This document shows, one piece after another, positions 53,358 to 62,434 of a DNA stretch of 64,000 nucleotides. The notes below the pieces were generated by a model. The model was given only the letters and a program-made list of their open reading frames with translations, was not told where the DNA came from and did not search any database. Both the position numbers and the translations under genes were made by a program. This stretch comes from Arthrobacter sp. PAMC 25486 (GTDB lineage Bacteria > Actinomycetota > Actinomycetes > Actinomycetales > Micrococcaceae): positions 1,240,001 through 1,304,000 of the forward strand of contig NZ_CP007595.1 of the NCBI RefSeq assembly GCF_000785535.1, given 5' to 3'. Within the stretch, counting starts at the first letter, position 1. Each line of letters begins with the position of its first letter.

Positions 53358-53973
53358 CTGAAGGCTGATTCTCATCGGTTGCAGGCTTTGCCGTGGGGGT
53401 GCGGCGGCTGGAATGGCTCATGAGTTTGAAGTATCCGACACCCAGGACCAGCAGCACCACGATCATGATGAGTTGCATGTAGAACGGGCTGCCTTCTGGG
53501 ACGCCGGTGGTGCCTGCTGTCTTTGTCAGGTCCGCCTCAACCTCGGGAACGACCGTGGTGGGACTGGGTGCTGGCGCCTCGGTTACTTCAGGTGCAGGTG
53601 TTTCGGGCACGGGTTCCGGCACGACCTCAGGAACCACTTCTTCAACCGGGGCCTCAATCACAGGGGCTGGCTCCACGTAGACAGGTTCAGGGGCCACTTC
53701 GGGAACCGGAGGCGCTTCAACAATGGGGGCCTCAATCACGGGGGCTGGCTCCACGTAGATAGGCTCGGGGGCCACTTCGGGAGCGGGCGGCACGTCCGCT
53801 GGGGGCGCTTCGGGTTCGGGAGCGGGCAGCGGATCAACGGGTGCTTCGGTCTGGACGACGTCCTGGTCCACGGGAAGATCGTCGGCCAAGACGGGTCCGG
53901 CGAGAAGCAGTCCCCATATGGCAGCCAAAAGGACAGCGGCCAAGGCAGCGGCAGGCCACCTGCGGGTGAGCAT
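53350..53973 (-). CDS. Pro/Glu/Ala-rich secreted, membrane-tethered repeat protein
   Basis: ATG 53973 gives 207 residues: a signal peptide (LTRRWPAAALAAVLLAAIWG, cleavage likely after VLADD or near it), then about 115 residues of low-complexity P/E/A/V repeats including two near-identical units around PEVAPEPIYVEPAPVIEAP and PEVAPEPVYVEPAPVIEAP, then a membrane helix (FYMQLIMIVVLLVLGVGYFK) and a basic tail. It should be an extended, acidic stalk outside the membrane, anchored at its C-terminus. It sits between the LCP ligase gene and the first glycosyltransferase. I do not recognise a family. A role in wall-polymer placement is inference. Confidence 0.75.
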   Translation of the reverse strand: MLTRRWPAAALAAVLLAAIWGLLLAGPVLADDLPVDQDVVQTEAPVDPLPAPEPEAPPADVPPAPEVAPEPIYVEPAPVIEAPIVEAPPVPEVAPEPVYVEPAPVIEAPVEEVVPEVVPEPVPETPAPEVTEAPAPSPTTVVPEVEADLTKTAGTTGVPEGSPFYMQLIMIVVLLVLGVGYFKLMSHSSRRTPTAKPATDENQPSDA

Positions 53974-54130
53974 AAGCCCCAAGTTTTCCCCTTCATTCAC
54001 AATCACCCCGGCCACGAAGAAGCCGCGGGAAGCACGAGTGCTGGACAATCACGGGTCTGCTACAAGCAAACCGATAAGTCCAAACACGTCATTATCGCAT
54101 ATTTCCGGAGCCGCCCCCGGGAAGCTGGCG

Positions 54131-55159
54131 TCAGCCAAGCCCGTTCGCGGCGAGGTATGACACGAGCGAATCGTTGGTGAGGGCCTCGGAAATACCCAGC
54201 ACCGCGGCGTCGTCCTTGACAACAATTGACTGACCGTCAGCGCTTGTCCCGGTACCAAGATTGGGCAGGGTGAAAGAGATCACATTGGAGGAGCGAACGT
54301 CGCGCAGGCTCAGCGCCAGCGCACCTAAGGTGCCGGCGTCGAGGCTCTTGTCCACCGAAATGTAGGGGGAAACGTTGCCGACAAGATCGCTGATCTTGGC
54401 GGGGTTGGTGAGTGTTGCAGGGGTCAGGACGGTGCCCATGACTGCCTTAAGGAAGAGTTGCTGATTGCGCACCCGTTGGTAGTCGCCGTCGGTGAAGGCG
54501 TAGCGCTCACGCACAAAGGCGAGAGCTTCGTCACCGTTCATGAGTTGCGGGCCGGCGTTAAAGGTGTGCGTACTTGTGGTGAACGGCACGGTGACGGGGA
54601 CCGTGACGCCGCCCAGGGAATCGGTGATGGCCTTGAATCCCTCAAAGTCGACGATGGCGACGTGGTCGATTCGGTTCTTGAACAGGCCCTCCAGCGTCTC
54701 GACGACGAGGGGCACTCCGCCGAATGCCATGGCGGCGTTGATCTTGGCCTCACCATGGCCGGGGATGTCCACCCAAGTGTCGCGCATGATGGACATCATG
54801 GTGATGTTCTTGCGGTCGGCGGGAATGTGGACCCACATCATGGTGTCGGAGCGCTGATCCGAGGCCGCGCCTTGTTCGGCCATGTCCACAGCGTCGCCGC
54901 GGCTGTCGCTGCCGAGGAGCAGGATGTTCTTGGCGCCGTTTACTGCTGGGGCCGGGCGGGATTCTTCCTTGGGGAAGACGTTGGTGATCTTCTGCGTCTG
55001 GCTGTTGAAGTCATTGGCGAGCTTTGCCACGAAAGCCGTGCCGACGAGGGCTGCGATGACGACGATGCCGAGGAAAAAGAAGAGGACGTTTCTGGTTGTC
55101 TTCTTCTTTTTGGGTTTCGTTTCAGGCTCGGGCGGGGCTGCATCAAGGAGATCAGTCAT
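54131..55159 (-). CDS. LytR-CpsA-Psr (LCP) family glycopolymer ligase
   Basis: ATG 55159 is chosen because GGAG lies just upstream (inside an earlier ATG codon context at 55168); 342 residues. A lysine-rich cytoplasmic tail (KPKKKKTTRN) precedes one membrane helix (VLFFFLGIVVIAALVGTAFV). The external LCP domain has NILLLGSDSRG, RSDTMMWVHIPADRKNITMM, SIMRDTWVDIPG, KINAAMAFGG and FVRERYAFTDGDYQRVRNQQ, with the arginines and aspartates that bind polyprenyl pyrophosphate. LCP proteins join lipid-linked polymers to peptidoglycan, the last step for the polymer exported by this operon. It is divergent from the DUF3515 lipoprotein gene. Confidence 0.93.
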   Translation of the reverse strand: MTDLLDAAPPEPETKPKKKKTTRNVLFFFLGIVVIAALVGTAFVAKLANDFNSQTQKITNVFPKEESRPAPAVNGAKNILLLGSDSRGDAVDMAEQGAASDQRSDTMMWVHIPADRKNITMMSIMRDTWVDIPGHGEAKINAAMAFGGVPLVVETLEGLFKNRIDHVAIVDFEGFKAITDSLGGVTVPVTVPFTTSTHTFNAGPQLMNGDEALAFVRERYAFTDGDYQRVRNQQLFLKAVMGTVLTPATLTNPAKISDLVGNVSPYISVDKSLDAGTLGALALSLRDVRSSNVISFTLPNLGTGTSADGQSIVVKDDAAVLGISEALTNDSLVSYLAANGLG

Positions 55160-55257
55160 GGGCTCCATGGTTTCACGGTTTTCTGGGTGGTTGCTGGCGT
55201 TGAGCTGAGCACCGTCCGGCGCGGTGGTTCCCAGCTTCACCGGATAGGCTTCTACAC

Positions 55258-55713
55258 ATGCCTTTGATTTCTCGTTCCTGGCGGATTGCTGTGCCTTTTG
55301 CGGCCTCCGCCCTCCTCGTTTTGACCGCTTGCGCCCCGTCGGTGTCAATTGATGCAGCCGCCGATGCCAACAACCCGGCCTGCGCGCCCATGATGGTCGC
55401 CCTGCCCGATTCCTTGGCCGACGCCAAGCGCCGCACCACCTCGAGCCAGGCCACCGCAGCCTGGGGCGATCCGTCCGTCGCGGTCCTGCGCTGCGGTGTA
55501 ACCGTTCCCCCGCCTACGACTGACAAGTGCGTGACGATCAACGGCGTTGACTGGGTCACGAAGGAAAACGACGACTCGTGGACGTTCACCACCTACGGGC
55601 GCGACCCGGCCACCGAGCTGATCCTGTCCACGAACAAGATCCCTTCCGATACCGCCCTGACTGAGATCTCAGCCGCTGCGTCGAAGATTCCGGCCTCCAG
55701 GGCATGCTTGTGA
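55258..55713 (+). CDS. DUF3515-family lipoprotein
   Basis: The 151-residue product has a lipoprotein signal: basic MPLISRSWR, a hydrophobic core and the lipobox LLVLTAC (cysteine about 25). The mature part has NPACAPMMVALPDSL, AAWGDPSVAVLRCGV and CVTINGVDWVTKENDDSWTF, the conserved DUF3515 segments of actinobacteria. Function unknown. It is usually a single-copy chromosomal gene, so it marks a return to core sequence. It is divergent from the LCP gene with about 98 bp between the starts. Confidence 0.9.
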   Translation: MPLISRSWRIAVPFAASALLVLTACAPSVSIDAAADANNPACAPMMVALPDSLADAKRRTTSSQATAAWGDPSVAVLRCGVTVPPPTTDKCVTINGVDWVTKENDDSWTFTTYGRDPATELILSTNKIPSDTALTEISAAASKIPASRACL

Positions 55714-56222
55714 TCTGGCCTCAGCCGCGGTGTGAAGAGCATGTTGACGCTGAAAAGTAGGGCCTTCCTCCGAATTGAAGGCGGCGCCGCTCAACAGCAA
55801 GCCTCCTGACTGATTGGTTACTCATAAGAAATCGCGTGATTCTTATGAGTAACTCGGAAAGTCATAAAAACAGGACAGCGACTTTATGTGTACCAATGTC
55901 ATTCAAGACTACCGGTGCCGTGTGTGGCCCAGCATTGACAGGGCACAACAAGAATGGGTCCCGGCCGCGGCCGGCTACGGAATTCAGGTTTAAGCCGTGC
56001 TCAGCTGCTGCAAGTTAGTGGTGCAGCTCGAGGTTGCTACCTGGTCCCGATTCCCGACAACGATACTCGACGCCGGCGGCATAACCTCGCGAGCCAGGTT
56101 CAACCGCTCGGACTTTCGTTGCAAGACAATCTTTCCTTTGCCATGGCCGCACCTGAGTCTCGAGCCGGGCCAACGCCGTTCTGACGAGGCACTTGAGGCA
56201 CAAAGTTACGATTTCCAGGTAG
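55714..56222. other. 509-bp gap with a 14-bp inverted repeat
   Basis: No gene is supported. GTTACTCATAAGAA at 55817-55830 pairs perfectly with 55840-55853 across a 9-nt loop. It is not followed by a T run. It could terminate the leftward amino-sugar operon or the rightward lipoprotein gene, or be the end of a lost mobile element. Confidence 0.5.
55817..55853. repeat. Perfect 14-bp inverted repeat
   Basis: The arms GTTACTCATAAGAA and its exact complement are separated by ATCGCGTGA. Position between two converging transcription units suggests a bidirectional terminator, but the T tract is poor. Confidence 0.6.
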
Positions 56223-57197
56223 TCAACCGGTCGTCCCTCTGAGCACGAGATTGCCCTCAAGCTCAATACGCTTTTCGATGACGCCCCTCTTTGGCTGGGT
56301 ATTACGCAAGGCCTCGACAGCTATTCTTCCTGCTTTCGCCAAGTCGAGCGTAATGCTGGACAAAGAAGGAAAGGTTGTAATGGCTAAGGTGTCATCACAT
56401 CCGAGGATGCAAATGTCGTCAGGAATTCGCAGTCCCCGTTCCCGGAAGCCGGACATCAGTCCATGTGCAATCACGTCGTCGAATGCAATGACTGCAGTTG
56501 CCCCAGACTCAACGACCATGGCGCTGGCGTCAACGCCGTCAGTGAAGGTTCCAGCGGGAGCCTGCAAAAAAATGCCGTCAAGCCCATGACTATTCATGGC
56601 TTGAGTGACGCTGGTAAGCCGCTGCATGTTAGACCACGACTTCGGTGGACCCTCGACGTATGCGATCCTGGTGTGGCCTCCGCGCACAAAGTGATTGATT
56701 CCCTCCGCTAGTGCCTCAGTGGCGCTTACAAGCACACGAGAAATCTTGTCAACATCCCGATTGATCAAGACGGTTGGCATTCGTTGCGCGATCGTTGTTA
56801 GGCTTTTTTCCGGTAGGCGAGAAGCCGCGATGATAAGGCCGTCCACTTGAGGCGACAGCCTGCCGATCATGGTGACTTCGCGATCTGCGTCGCCATCTGT
56901 ATCGGCGATGAAGACAGACAGTCCTAATTCTTCAGCAGCAAGTTGTGCGTGTCGTATGATCGGCGGGAAGAATGGATTCGCGATGTCTGGCACGATAAGT
57001 CCGATAACGCCAGATTTCCCGGTAATCAGTGCGCGTGCATGGTTATTTGGAACATACCCAAGTTCTGCAGCCGCAGCCATTACCCGCTGAACAGTCTCCG
57101 TTCGAAGCAGTCCGGGGTTCGTGTAAGCACGCGAGACTGTGGATGGGGCTACACCGAGACGTTTCGCCAATTGAACAATTGTCGGGACATTTCTCAT
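56223..57197 (-). CDS. LacI-family transcriptional repressor
   Basis: The 324-residue product has the LacI helix-turn-helix (TIVQLAKRLGVAPSTVSRAY) with hinge helix VPNNHARALITGKSG, and the periplasmic-binding fold (VIGLIVPDIANPFFPPII, QVDGLIIAASRLP, AVIAFDDVIAHGLM, CILGCDDTLAI). It overlaps the ceramidase-like gene by 4 nt at the downstream end of the amino-sugar operon, so it is co-transcribed with the genes it most likely controls. The inducer is probably an amino-sugar phosphate or related sugar (inference). Confidence 0.92.
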   Translation of the reverse strand: MRNVPTIVQLAKRLGVAPSTVSRAYTNPGLLRTETVQRVMAAAAELGYVPNNHARALITGKSGVIGLIVPDIANPFFPPIIRHAQLAAEELGLSVFIADTDGDADREVTMIGRLSPQVDGLIIAASRLPEKSLTTIAQRMPTVLINRDVDKISRVLVSATEALAEGINHFVRGGHTRIAYVEGPPKSWSNMQRLTSVTQAMNSHGLDGIFLQAPAGTFTDGVDASAMVVESGATAVIAFDDVIAHGLMSGFRERGLRIPDDICILGCDDTLAITTFPSLSSITLDLAKAGRIAVEALRNTQPKRGVIEKRIELEGNLVLRGTTG

Positions 57198-58468
57198 AGA
57201 ACTAGCTGTCCAATTCGGATGGCGGACTCTACGAGAATCTCAAGGCTCCCTCGTTTGAATGGGGCGGGCATGCCATAGTAGCGATGTGCATCCATAACCT
57301 CGTACCCTCCAAATTCGTATTCTGTGTCGGTGGGGAAATATCCAGGACAGCCATTACTGTAACCCGCCACGATCACAGGTATCTCGAAGGCACCCTTAAT
57401 TTTCTCTGCGCCTGCCAGAAAGGGCTCTCCAGGCAAAGCAACAAGCAGGATACCTGCCAATGCCATCACAGTTATCGTGCCGGTCCAGGTCATCTCCGCA
57501 CTAGTATTCTGTGCGTGAGCCCAGTCGGACCAGATTCGCAGGAGCGCACGTTCGCCAGGTGGTTGGTTATGTGTTTGCTGTTCCCACTGGCCAGCGAGTT
57601 CGACAGGAGTCTTAACGTCAAGCACCTCGAGCTCAAGGTGTACCTCAGCTGTAAGCACACGTAGGCCCGACCTCGCCAGCCGTGGAGACTCCCGTGCAGC
57701 CATGCCAGTAGCGGCGAGGGTCCGTCCTATCCTCTCGGCCTCGTGGAATGTGCGAGTGGGTGAGCTGTTCTGCGTATAGGAGCTTTCGGCGGTGTGCCCG
57801 GTGTTAACATCGCCAGCAGCCCCGGTGAGAAACAGCGCTATTGAGCCTGGCTCCGCCTGTTCGAGGGCAATGCGGGTGTATGCCGGATAATCACCACTGA
57901 TGAGGTGGTTATCGGCGCCAAGGACGACGGGGTGACAGGGAAATTGCATCAACCACGCCACAACAGAACCGCTTCGAGAGGTGAAGACTACGACTTGTAA
58001 CTCCGGATCGATATCGTCCTGTGGATGACGCCGATTTTGTGCAATTCGGAGGCCCCTAAACGATTCATACGAAACAGTGCATAATGTGCGATCGCTCAGA
58101 GCTGCTGCAAATGCCTTGAGCGCAGCCCTGCAGAGGGCAGCGAGAAATCGACTATCAGCATTCCCGAGCCGGTCCGGCATCGAGCACGGACCGGAATGCG
58201 TATGGGTTGCACTGACAACCACGTGATCAGCGGGAAGTGGAACCGCCTCACGGATGTCAGAACACGTCTTTTCATCCAACCCGCATACGTCCATGGTGAT
58301 CCAGCAAACACCCTCAATCACGATAGCTCGCACCGTTAATGGGTCGTGGACACCACTGCTGGGGCCAACGCGCGCAGCATATCCAGCCATGGGCGTTCCT
58401 GACGGTACGGAAACCTCCTCCACAGATGCGCCAACTAGAATCCAATGAGCGTCGTTTACTGTTTTCAT
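57194..58468 (-). CDS. Neutral/alkaline ceramidase-like hydrolase, short cytoplasmic form
   Basis: The 424-residue product has the metal-binding core of neutral ceramidases: SATHTHSGP (about residue 86-94), WLMQFPCHPVVLG, SGDYPAYTRIALEQ and FLTGAAGDVNTGH, with a C-terminal GYSNGCPGYFPTDTEYEFGGYE that matches the family's late zinc-site segment. It has no signal peptide and lacks the long C-terminal domain of secreted ceramidases, so it should act inside the cell on an amide-linked small molecule. Between nagA-like and lacI-like genes, an N-acyl amino-sugar derivative is a better guess than a lipid (inference). It starts 3 bp after the deacetylase gene. Confidence 0.8.
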   Translation of the reverse strand: MKTVNDAHWILVGASVEEVSVPSGTPMAGYAARVGPSSGVHDPLTVRAIVIEGVCWITMDVCGLDEKTCSDIREAVPLPADHVVVSATHTHSGPCSMPDRLGNADSRFLAALCRAALKAFAAALSDRTLCTVSYESFRGLRIAQNRRHPQDDIDPELQVVVFTSRSGSVVAWLMQFPCHPVVLGADNHLISGDYPAYTRIALEQAEPGSIALFLTGAAGDVNTGHTAESSYTQNSSPTRTFHEAERIGRTLAATGMAARESPRLARSGLRVLTAEVHLELEVLDVKTPVELAGQWEQQTHNQPPGERALLRIWSDWAHAQNTSAEMTWTGTITVMALAGILLVALPGEPFLAGAEKIKGAFEIPVIVAGYSNGCPGYFPTDTEYEFGGYEVMDAHRYYGMPAPFKRGSLEILVESAIRIGQLVL

Positions 58469-58471
58469 ACG

Positions 58472-59620
58472 CTATGCCCTGCTCACATTTTTCCCAGATT
58501 GAACGACCTTGAGAACTTCACCGTTTTCAGTTAGCAGAACAAAGTCGGATGGGGCCCCCACCCGAAGTCGGCCGAGTCCTGGTCGTGCACCGGGGATAAT
58601 TCGGGCTGGATTCTCGGTCACAAGTCGCAGCGCTTGCGGCAGGCCTGCTGTTGTGACCTGAAGCACGTTACGTAATCCGTCGGCAAGACTTGCCGCAGCA
58701 CCTGCCAAAAAGTCTGTCCCTACGTAAGAGAGCCGCCCCTCGGCGTTCAGGTCAACAACCCCACCGACTGCTGTTTCGTAAAGTCCCGGCGGATGTCCGG
58801 CCAACGCTGTGGCGTCAGACACGAGAAATGCCTTATCGGGGCCTTTCGCCCTCAACATGACTTCGAGAGTATCGCCAGGTAAGTGATGTCCGTCAGCGAT
58901 GAGCCCGCAAGTCAAACGGTCGTCAGCAAGTTGAGTCCAGATCGGGTTCGGATGTCGTCGAATATATGATTCGATACCATTTCCGAGGTGTGTGGATAGT
59001 GTGGCTCCCGCATCCACGGCAGCAATAATTTGTTCCGGGGTGGCATGGGTGTGGCCGATGGCAACCGTAATTCCGAGCGAGCAGAGTTTCGCAATCTGAT
59101 CAACAGCGTCTGCAGCGTGTGGAGAAACAGTGACCACACCGATTCTTGCTCCCACGGACTGCCATCGGCTCACTTCCACACTGTCTATCGGACGAATCTG
59201 GTCGGCGTCATGCACGCCTCTCGGTCCGTCCTGGTCAGAGATGAACGGGCCCTCAATGTGAACGCTTGGGATGGCATTCGCAACAACGACGTCAGCCTTC
59301 CGGGCCTGTTCAATGCGACCAAGTGCTGCCAAGATGGAATTTTCGCTCGCGGTGATGATTGTCGGAACCCAAGTAGTCACACCAACTTTGGCGAGTTCGG
59401 CAGTAATCTCCTGGATAGTCCCACTAGTTCCATCGGCAGCGTTGACGTCGTGGCCTCGAAATCCATTTACCTGCGCATCAATCAACCCAGCCGACAAAAT
59501 CGGGACGTCATTCGCTGGATCGCGGCTGCGATTGATGGCAAGGATTCTTTCAGTGTCATAGGTAATTGTGAGCACGTCCCCGCTCCCCGCGTGTCGCCCT
59601 TGGATTGACCCAGCCGTCAT
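58472..59620 (-). CDS. nagA: N-acetylglucosamine-6-phosphate deacetylase-like amidohydrolase
   Basis: The 382-residue product starts by ATGA overlap with the SIS gene. It has the metal and substrate motifs of NagA: LSAGLIDAQVNGFRGHDVN, SVHIEGPFISDQ (about 121), AIGHTHATPEQI, the STHLGNGIES block (usually THLFNAM), GLIADGHHLPG and the catalytic aspartate in FLVSDATALAGHPPG (about 266). It removes acetate from an N-acetyl amino-sugar phosphate, giving the amino-sugar phosphate for the NagB-like enzyme in the same operon. The changed THLGNG block may reflect a different sugar. Confidence 0.85.
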   Translation of the reverse strand: MTAGSIQGRHAGSGDVLTITYDTERILAINRSRDPANDVPILSAGLIDAQVNGFRGHDVNAADGTSGTIQEITAELAKVGVTTWVPTIITASENSILAALGRIEQARKADVVVANAIPSVHIEGPFISDQDGPRGVHDADQIRPIDSVEVSRWQSVGARIGVVTVSPHAADAVDQIAKLCSLGITVAIGHTHATPEQIIAAVDAGATLSTHLGNGIESYIRRHPNPIWTQLADDRLTCGLIADGHHLPGDTLEVMLRAKGPDKAFLVSDATALAGHPPGLYETAVGGVVDLNAEGRLSYVGTDFLAGAAASLADGLRNVLQVTTAGLPQALRLVTENPARIIPGARPGLGRLRVGAPSDFVLLTENGEVLKVVQSGKNVSRA

Positions 59621-60381
59621 AGTGAGTGCACCCGCCCCTTGAATCGCGAGATAAAGCGATTATTGGCTTCATCGCCACCAGGGGCGTTACCCGAACGCCA
59701 GAGCGGCGGATCAATCCCACGCGCTGCGAGTTCGACAATGGTGCATTGCATAAGCCAGTTAAGGGCGAACGCGTTGGTGAACGTCGACACGGCACCGACT
59801 TTTTCGGCAACATCCGGCACTTCGATCACCGCATCACCGATTGGGACCTTCGTGTCAATGTGCACGTCGACGAGGTCATGCAAGTTGGCTTTTGTCGGAT
59901 GCCGGGCAGGATGGTTGGCGGAGGTACCATTCGCGTGGCGCCGCGACGAGAAGCCAATCGTCTTCGCGCCTCGTTCGCGAGCGATGAGTGCAGCGTCGAT
60001 GAGTGCGGCGTTAATTCCGTAAGCATTAACGAGTATCAGCACATCATCAGACCCAATCCCAGCATTCTCTATGACGATGCGGCCATACCCCGGAGTGCGT
60101 TCCATAGCCATCGAACGCAGCGCTCCCCCGGCAAGCATGGTTCCCTCGTCCAGGATCGCTGAGACGTGCATTAGCCCACCTGCACGGAAGAACACCTCCT
60201 GACTAGCTAGATTGGAATGTCCGCCAGGCCCATAGACATGAACGAGCCGATCGTCGCCGATCTGGTCTGCCAGAATGATGGATGCTTCCAAGACACCTCC
60301 GGCTTCTTCCTCATGGATGCTCCGAAGAAGTGTGATGACCTCGGCTAGGTAAGTTGCCCCTAGAATTTCGGTTCGGTTCAT
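59617..60381 (-). CDS. SIS-domain phosphosugar-binding protein
   Basis: The 254-residue product has one SIS domain: VHVYGPGGHSNLASQEVFFR binds the phosphate, followed by DDVLILVNAYGINAALIDAA and AKTIGFSSRRHANG. A short C-terminal helical part with TFTNAFALNWLMQCTIVELA resembles uncharacterised DUF2529-like sugar isomerases. It overlaps NagB and NagA neighbours by 4 nt each, so it is part of the same pathway, presumably isomerising or binding a phosphorylated amino sugar. There is no helix-turn-helix, so it is not an RpiR regulator. Confidence 0.82.
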   Translation of the reverse strand: MNRTEILGATYLAEVITLLRSIHEEEAGGVLEASIILADQIGDDRLVHVYGPGGHSNLASQEVFFRAGGLMHVSAILDEGTMLAGGALRSMAMERTPGYGRIVIENAGIGSDDVLILVNAYGINAALIDAALIARERGAKTIGFSSRRHANGTSANHPARHPTKANLHDLVDVHIDTKVPIGDAVIEVPDVAEKVGAVSTFTNAFALNWLMQCTIVELAARGIDPPLWRSGNAPGGDEANNRFISRFKGRVHSL

Positions 60382-61127
60382 CGCGGATCAGACTCCGTAT
60401 CTAGGTAGATGTAGCTGTTGCCGTGCAGTCGAAGTGCAGTTCCCGGGTGTGCTCCACTGATCGGTTGGTCAAGCGTGTCCGCAACGGCTGATCGTTTGGC
60501 TTGGCCAGGAACAGAAGCGATCATGCACTCGGAATTCAGCAGACGGGGGATAGTAGCCGTGATCGCATAGGTTGGGACGTCCTCAATGCTAGGGAAGTGC
60601 CCTTCAGATACTTGTTGTTGGCGAGACACGGCGTCCAGCTCGATCATGCGTGCTGCTTGGAGATCTGAAAAATCGGCCGGTGGGTCATTAAATGCCAGGT
60701 GACCGTTGACGCCTAGACCACACAATACTAGGTCGAATGGTTCGCTACCCATTTGCAAACCATATCGTCCTGCTTCCGCATAAGGATCATTTGCCGGATC
60801 AATGCGATAAAAATTGCGCGGAGTGACACTTGCGAAAACCACACGGTTCAACCAATTCCCGAAGCCTTGTGGGGCCTCAGCGGGAAGTCCCAGGTAGTCG
60901 TCCATGTGGAAGCAGTCCACTCTCGACCAATCAATGCCGCGAGTGGATATCAAAGTAGTCAGCGTCGCTTCTTGACTCGGTGCTGCGGCAAACATTACAC
61001 GCACCACCGGTTTGTTTTTGAGGGCGCTGACGATCATGTCAGCGGCATGCGCCCCAGCGGCGCTTCCAAGTGCAACCCGATCGGAGTACGTCTTGATAAC
61101 AAGGGCTTGTTTGGCTGTTTCATTCAT
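60378..61127 (-). CDS. nagB: NagB-like glucosamine/galactosamine-6-phosphate deaminase-isomerase
   Basis: The 249-residue product has the NagB fold: MFAAAPSQEATLTTLIS, the catalytic FHMDDYLGLPAEAPQGFGNWL (Asp about 76-77), and GLGVNGHLAFNDPP. In E. coli NagB the corresponding residues are Asp141, His143 and Glu148; here they are Asn141, His143 and Asp148. Asn at the first position is also seen in galactosamine-6-phosphate isomerases of the AgaI type. The C-terminus keeps SVPGQAKRSAV, which matches the family's allosteric/phosphate segment. It converts an amino-sugar phosphate to a ketose phosphate and ammonia. The true substrate is open. Confidence 0.85.
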   Translation of the reverse strand: MNETAKQALVIKTYSDRVALGSAAGAHAADMIVSALKNKPVVRVMFAAAPSQEATLTTLISTRGIDWSRVDCFHMDDYLGLPAEAPQGFGNWLNRVVFASVTPRNFYRIDPANDPYAEAGRYGLQMGSEPFDLVLCGLGVNGHLAFNDPPADFSDLQAARMIELDAVSRQQQVSEGHFPSIEDVPTYAITATIPRLLNSECMIASVPGQAKRSAVADTLDQPISGAHPGTALRLHGNSYIYLDTESDPR

Positions 61128-62434
61128 TAGAGGATTCCATCTGAGAAGGGGGAGACTTTATTCTCCAGGCGGTTGAGAAACAAGAGCGAGCGTGCAATGT
61201 GGAAAGGATCTTTCACAGGTAGGGCCACCACGCGGTCAAGCGGTTGGCCCTCTCGATCCCGGACATGGATCCATTCCTTCCCTGTGGAGTCGGGAAATGT
61301 AGAGAGCGTGTATTCAGTGATCTTGCGATTCCACATGGCAAGGTCAGCGCGGTCAAAGCGCTCAGCAAGCAGTGCTGTCGCATACATAGCTTCGACGTGC
61401 ACCCACCACAATTTGGTGTCCCATGTGGATTGGACCAACGACTCGTAGCGGTCACCGCTCAACAGCCGCCCCTTTGGCTCACCACCATCTTGATCCACAT
61501 AGCGAAATAGGCCACCGTTGCGCGAGTCCCAACCTATTTCAAGGGCGCGAATGGCGAGGTCGGGAATCCACCGGGGAAGCGTAATCAGATGTTCCGCGGC
61601 ATCTGCTGCATGGATGGCCATCCATAAGCATTCCAAAAGGTGTCCTGGTGTCTTATGGCGTGCGAGTAAGGTATCGGCGTCGGCCTCATTATCGGGCCTG
61701 AACTCCCACCAGCGGTCTCTCGACCACATGGACAACGTTGTATCTCTCTGCGTTAGGCTGGTGAGCGCTTGGGTGAAGACCCGTACGCTGACCTCTGAAC
61801 CACGCAGTCGTGACGCTTCGGAGCCGACGTGAAGTAGGGTCATCGGGCTCGCCATGTCCGTAAAACCGCTTGGAACAGGATAGGGCTCAGAAAGGGCGCT
61901 ACCATCGCTGATGCGTCGCGCGGCACTTTCCAGAATTGTATCTGCAGCGTCCTCACAAAGTTGCCGTAGATCCGGCGGACAGGTTGAGAGGCGTGCTGCC
62001 CCTGCCAGCCCCAAGGCGGCGAACAGATCAGCAAAGACGCTGACTGATAGTTCACCGTCAGTTCCTGACGGTAATACTGCTCCATCTCTAGTGAGTCGAA
62101 ACGCCGTATGGCCATCGTCGAGGACTGCATGACTTAGGAGAAATTGAGCGGTTTGGATGGCCCGGCGTGACCATAATTCGCTGTCGCCATCGATTAGGCC
62201 CAATGAACAGTCCTGAGCAACCTCAGCACATAGCCATGCCCAGCGGCCCTGTGACCACGTGTATTTATCCGTACTTTGCAGCTCACCGCTGTTGGAGAAG
62301 CATGTAAGAACTCCTCCAACTCTGTCGTCAGCTCCATATTGCTCCCACCAAGGGAGTATCTCGTTCTCCAGCAATTGTCGAGGGACAGCGCGCCCCGGTC
62401 GCGGAACTGCGGAATTTGATCGAAGTGCCATCAT
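61127..62434 (-). CDS. AGE-family (N-acylglucosamine 2-epimerase) sugar epimerase/isomerase
   Basis: The 435-residue product is an (alpha/alpha)6-barrel: EILPWWEQYGADDRVGGVLT at the start, QGRWAWLCAEVAQDC, KTPGHLLECLWMAIHAADAA, DLAIRALEIGWDSRNGGLFR and TKLWWVHVEAMYATALLAER carry the conserved Trp, His and Glu residues of the family. Such enzymes interconvert GlcNAc and ManNAc, or mannose/glucose-type sugars. It overlaps the symporter gene by 4 nt and the NagB-like gene by 1 nt. In this operon a role on the free imported N-acetyl sugar is the natural reading. Confidence 0.88.
   Translation of the reverse strand: MMALRSNSAVPRPGRAVPRQLLENEILPWWEQYGADDRVGGVLTCFSNSGELQSTDKYTWSQGRWAWLCAEVAQDCSLGLIDGDSELWSRRAIQTAQFLLSHAVLDDGHTAFRLTRDGAVLPSGTDGELSVSVFADLFAALGLAGAARLSTCPPDLRQLCEDAADTILESAARRISDGSALSEPYPVPSGFTDMASPMTLLHVGSEASRLRGSEVSVRVFTQALTSLTQRDTTLSMWSRDRWWEFRPDNEADADTLLARHKTPGHLLECLWMAIHAADAAEHLITLPRWIPDLAIRALEIGWDSRNGGLFRYVDQDGGEPKGRLLSGDRYESLVQSTWDTKLWWVHVEAMYATALLAERFDRADLAMWNRKITEYTLSTFPDSTGKEWIHVRDREGQPLDRVVALPVKDPFHIARSLLFLNRLENKVSPFSDGIL

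Noticed and set aside
53600..53850. Tandem repeat signal considered as CRISPR-like
   Set aside because: The repeats are in frame and encode the Pro/Glu/Ala-rich protein; there are no spacers of constant length and no cas genes.
54458..55267. Plus-strand open frame opposite the LCP gene
   Set aside because: Antisense shadow; the LCP frame has full domain motifs and a ribosome-binding site.
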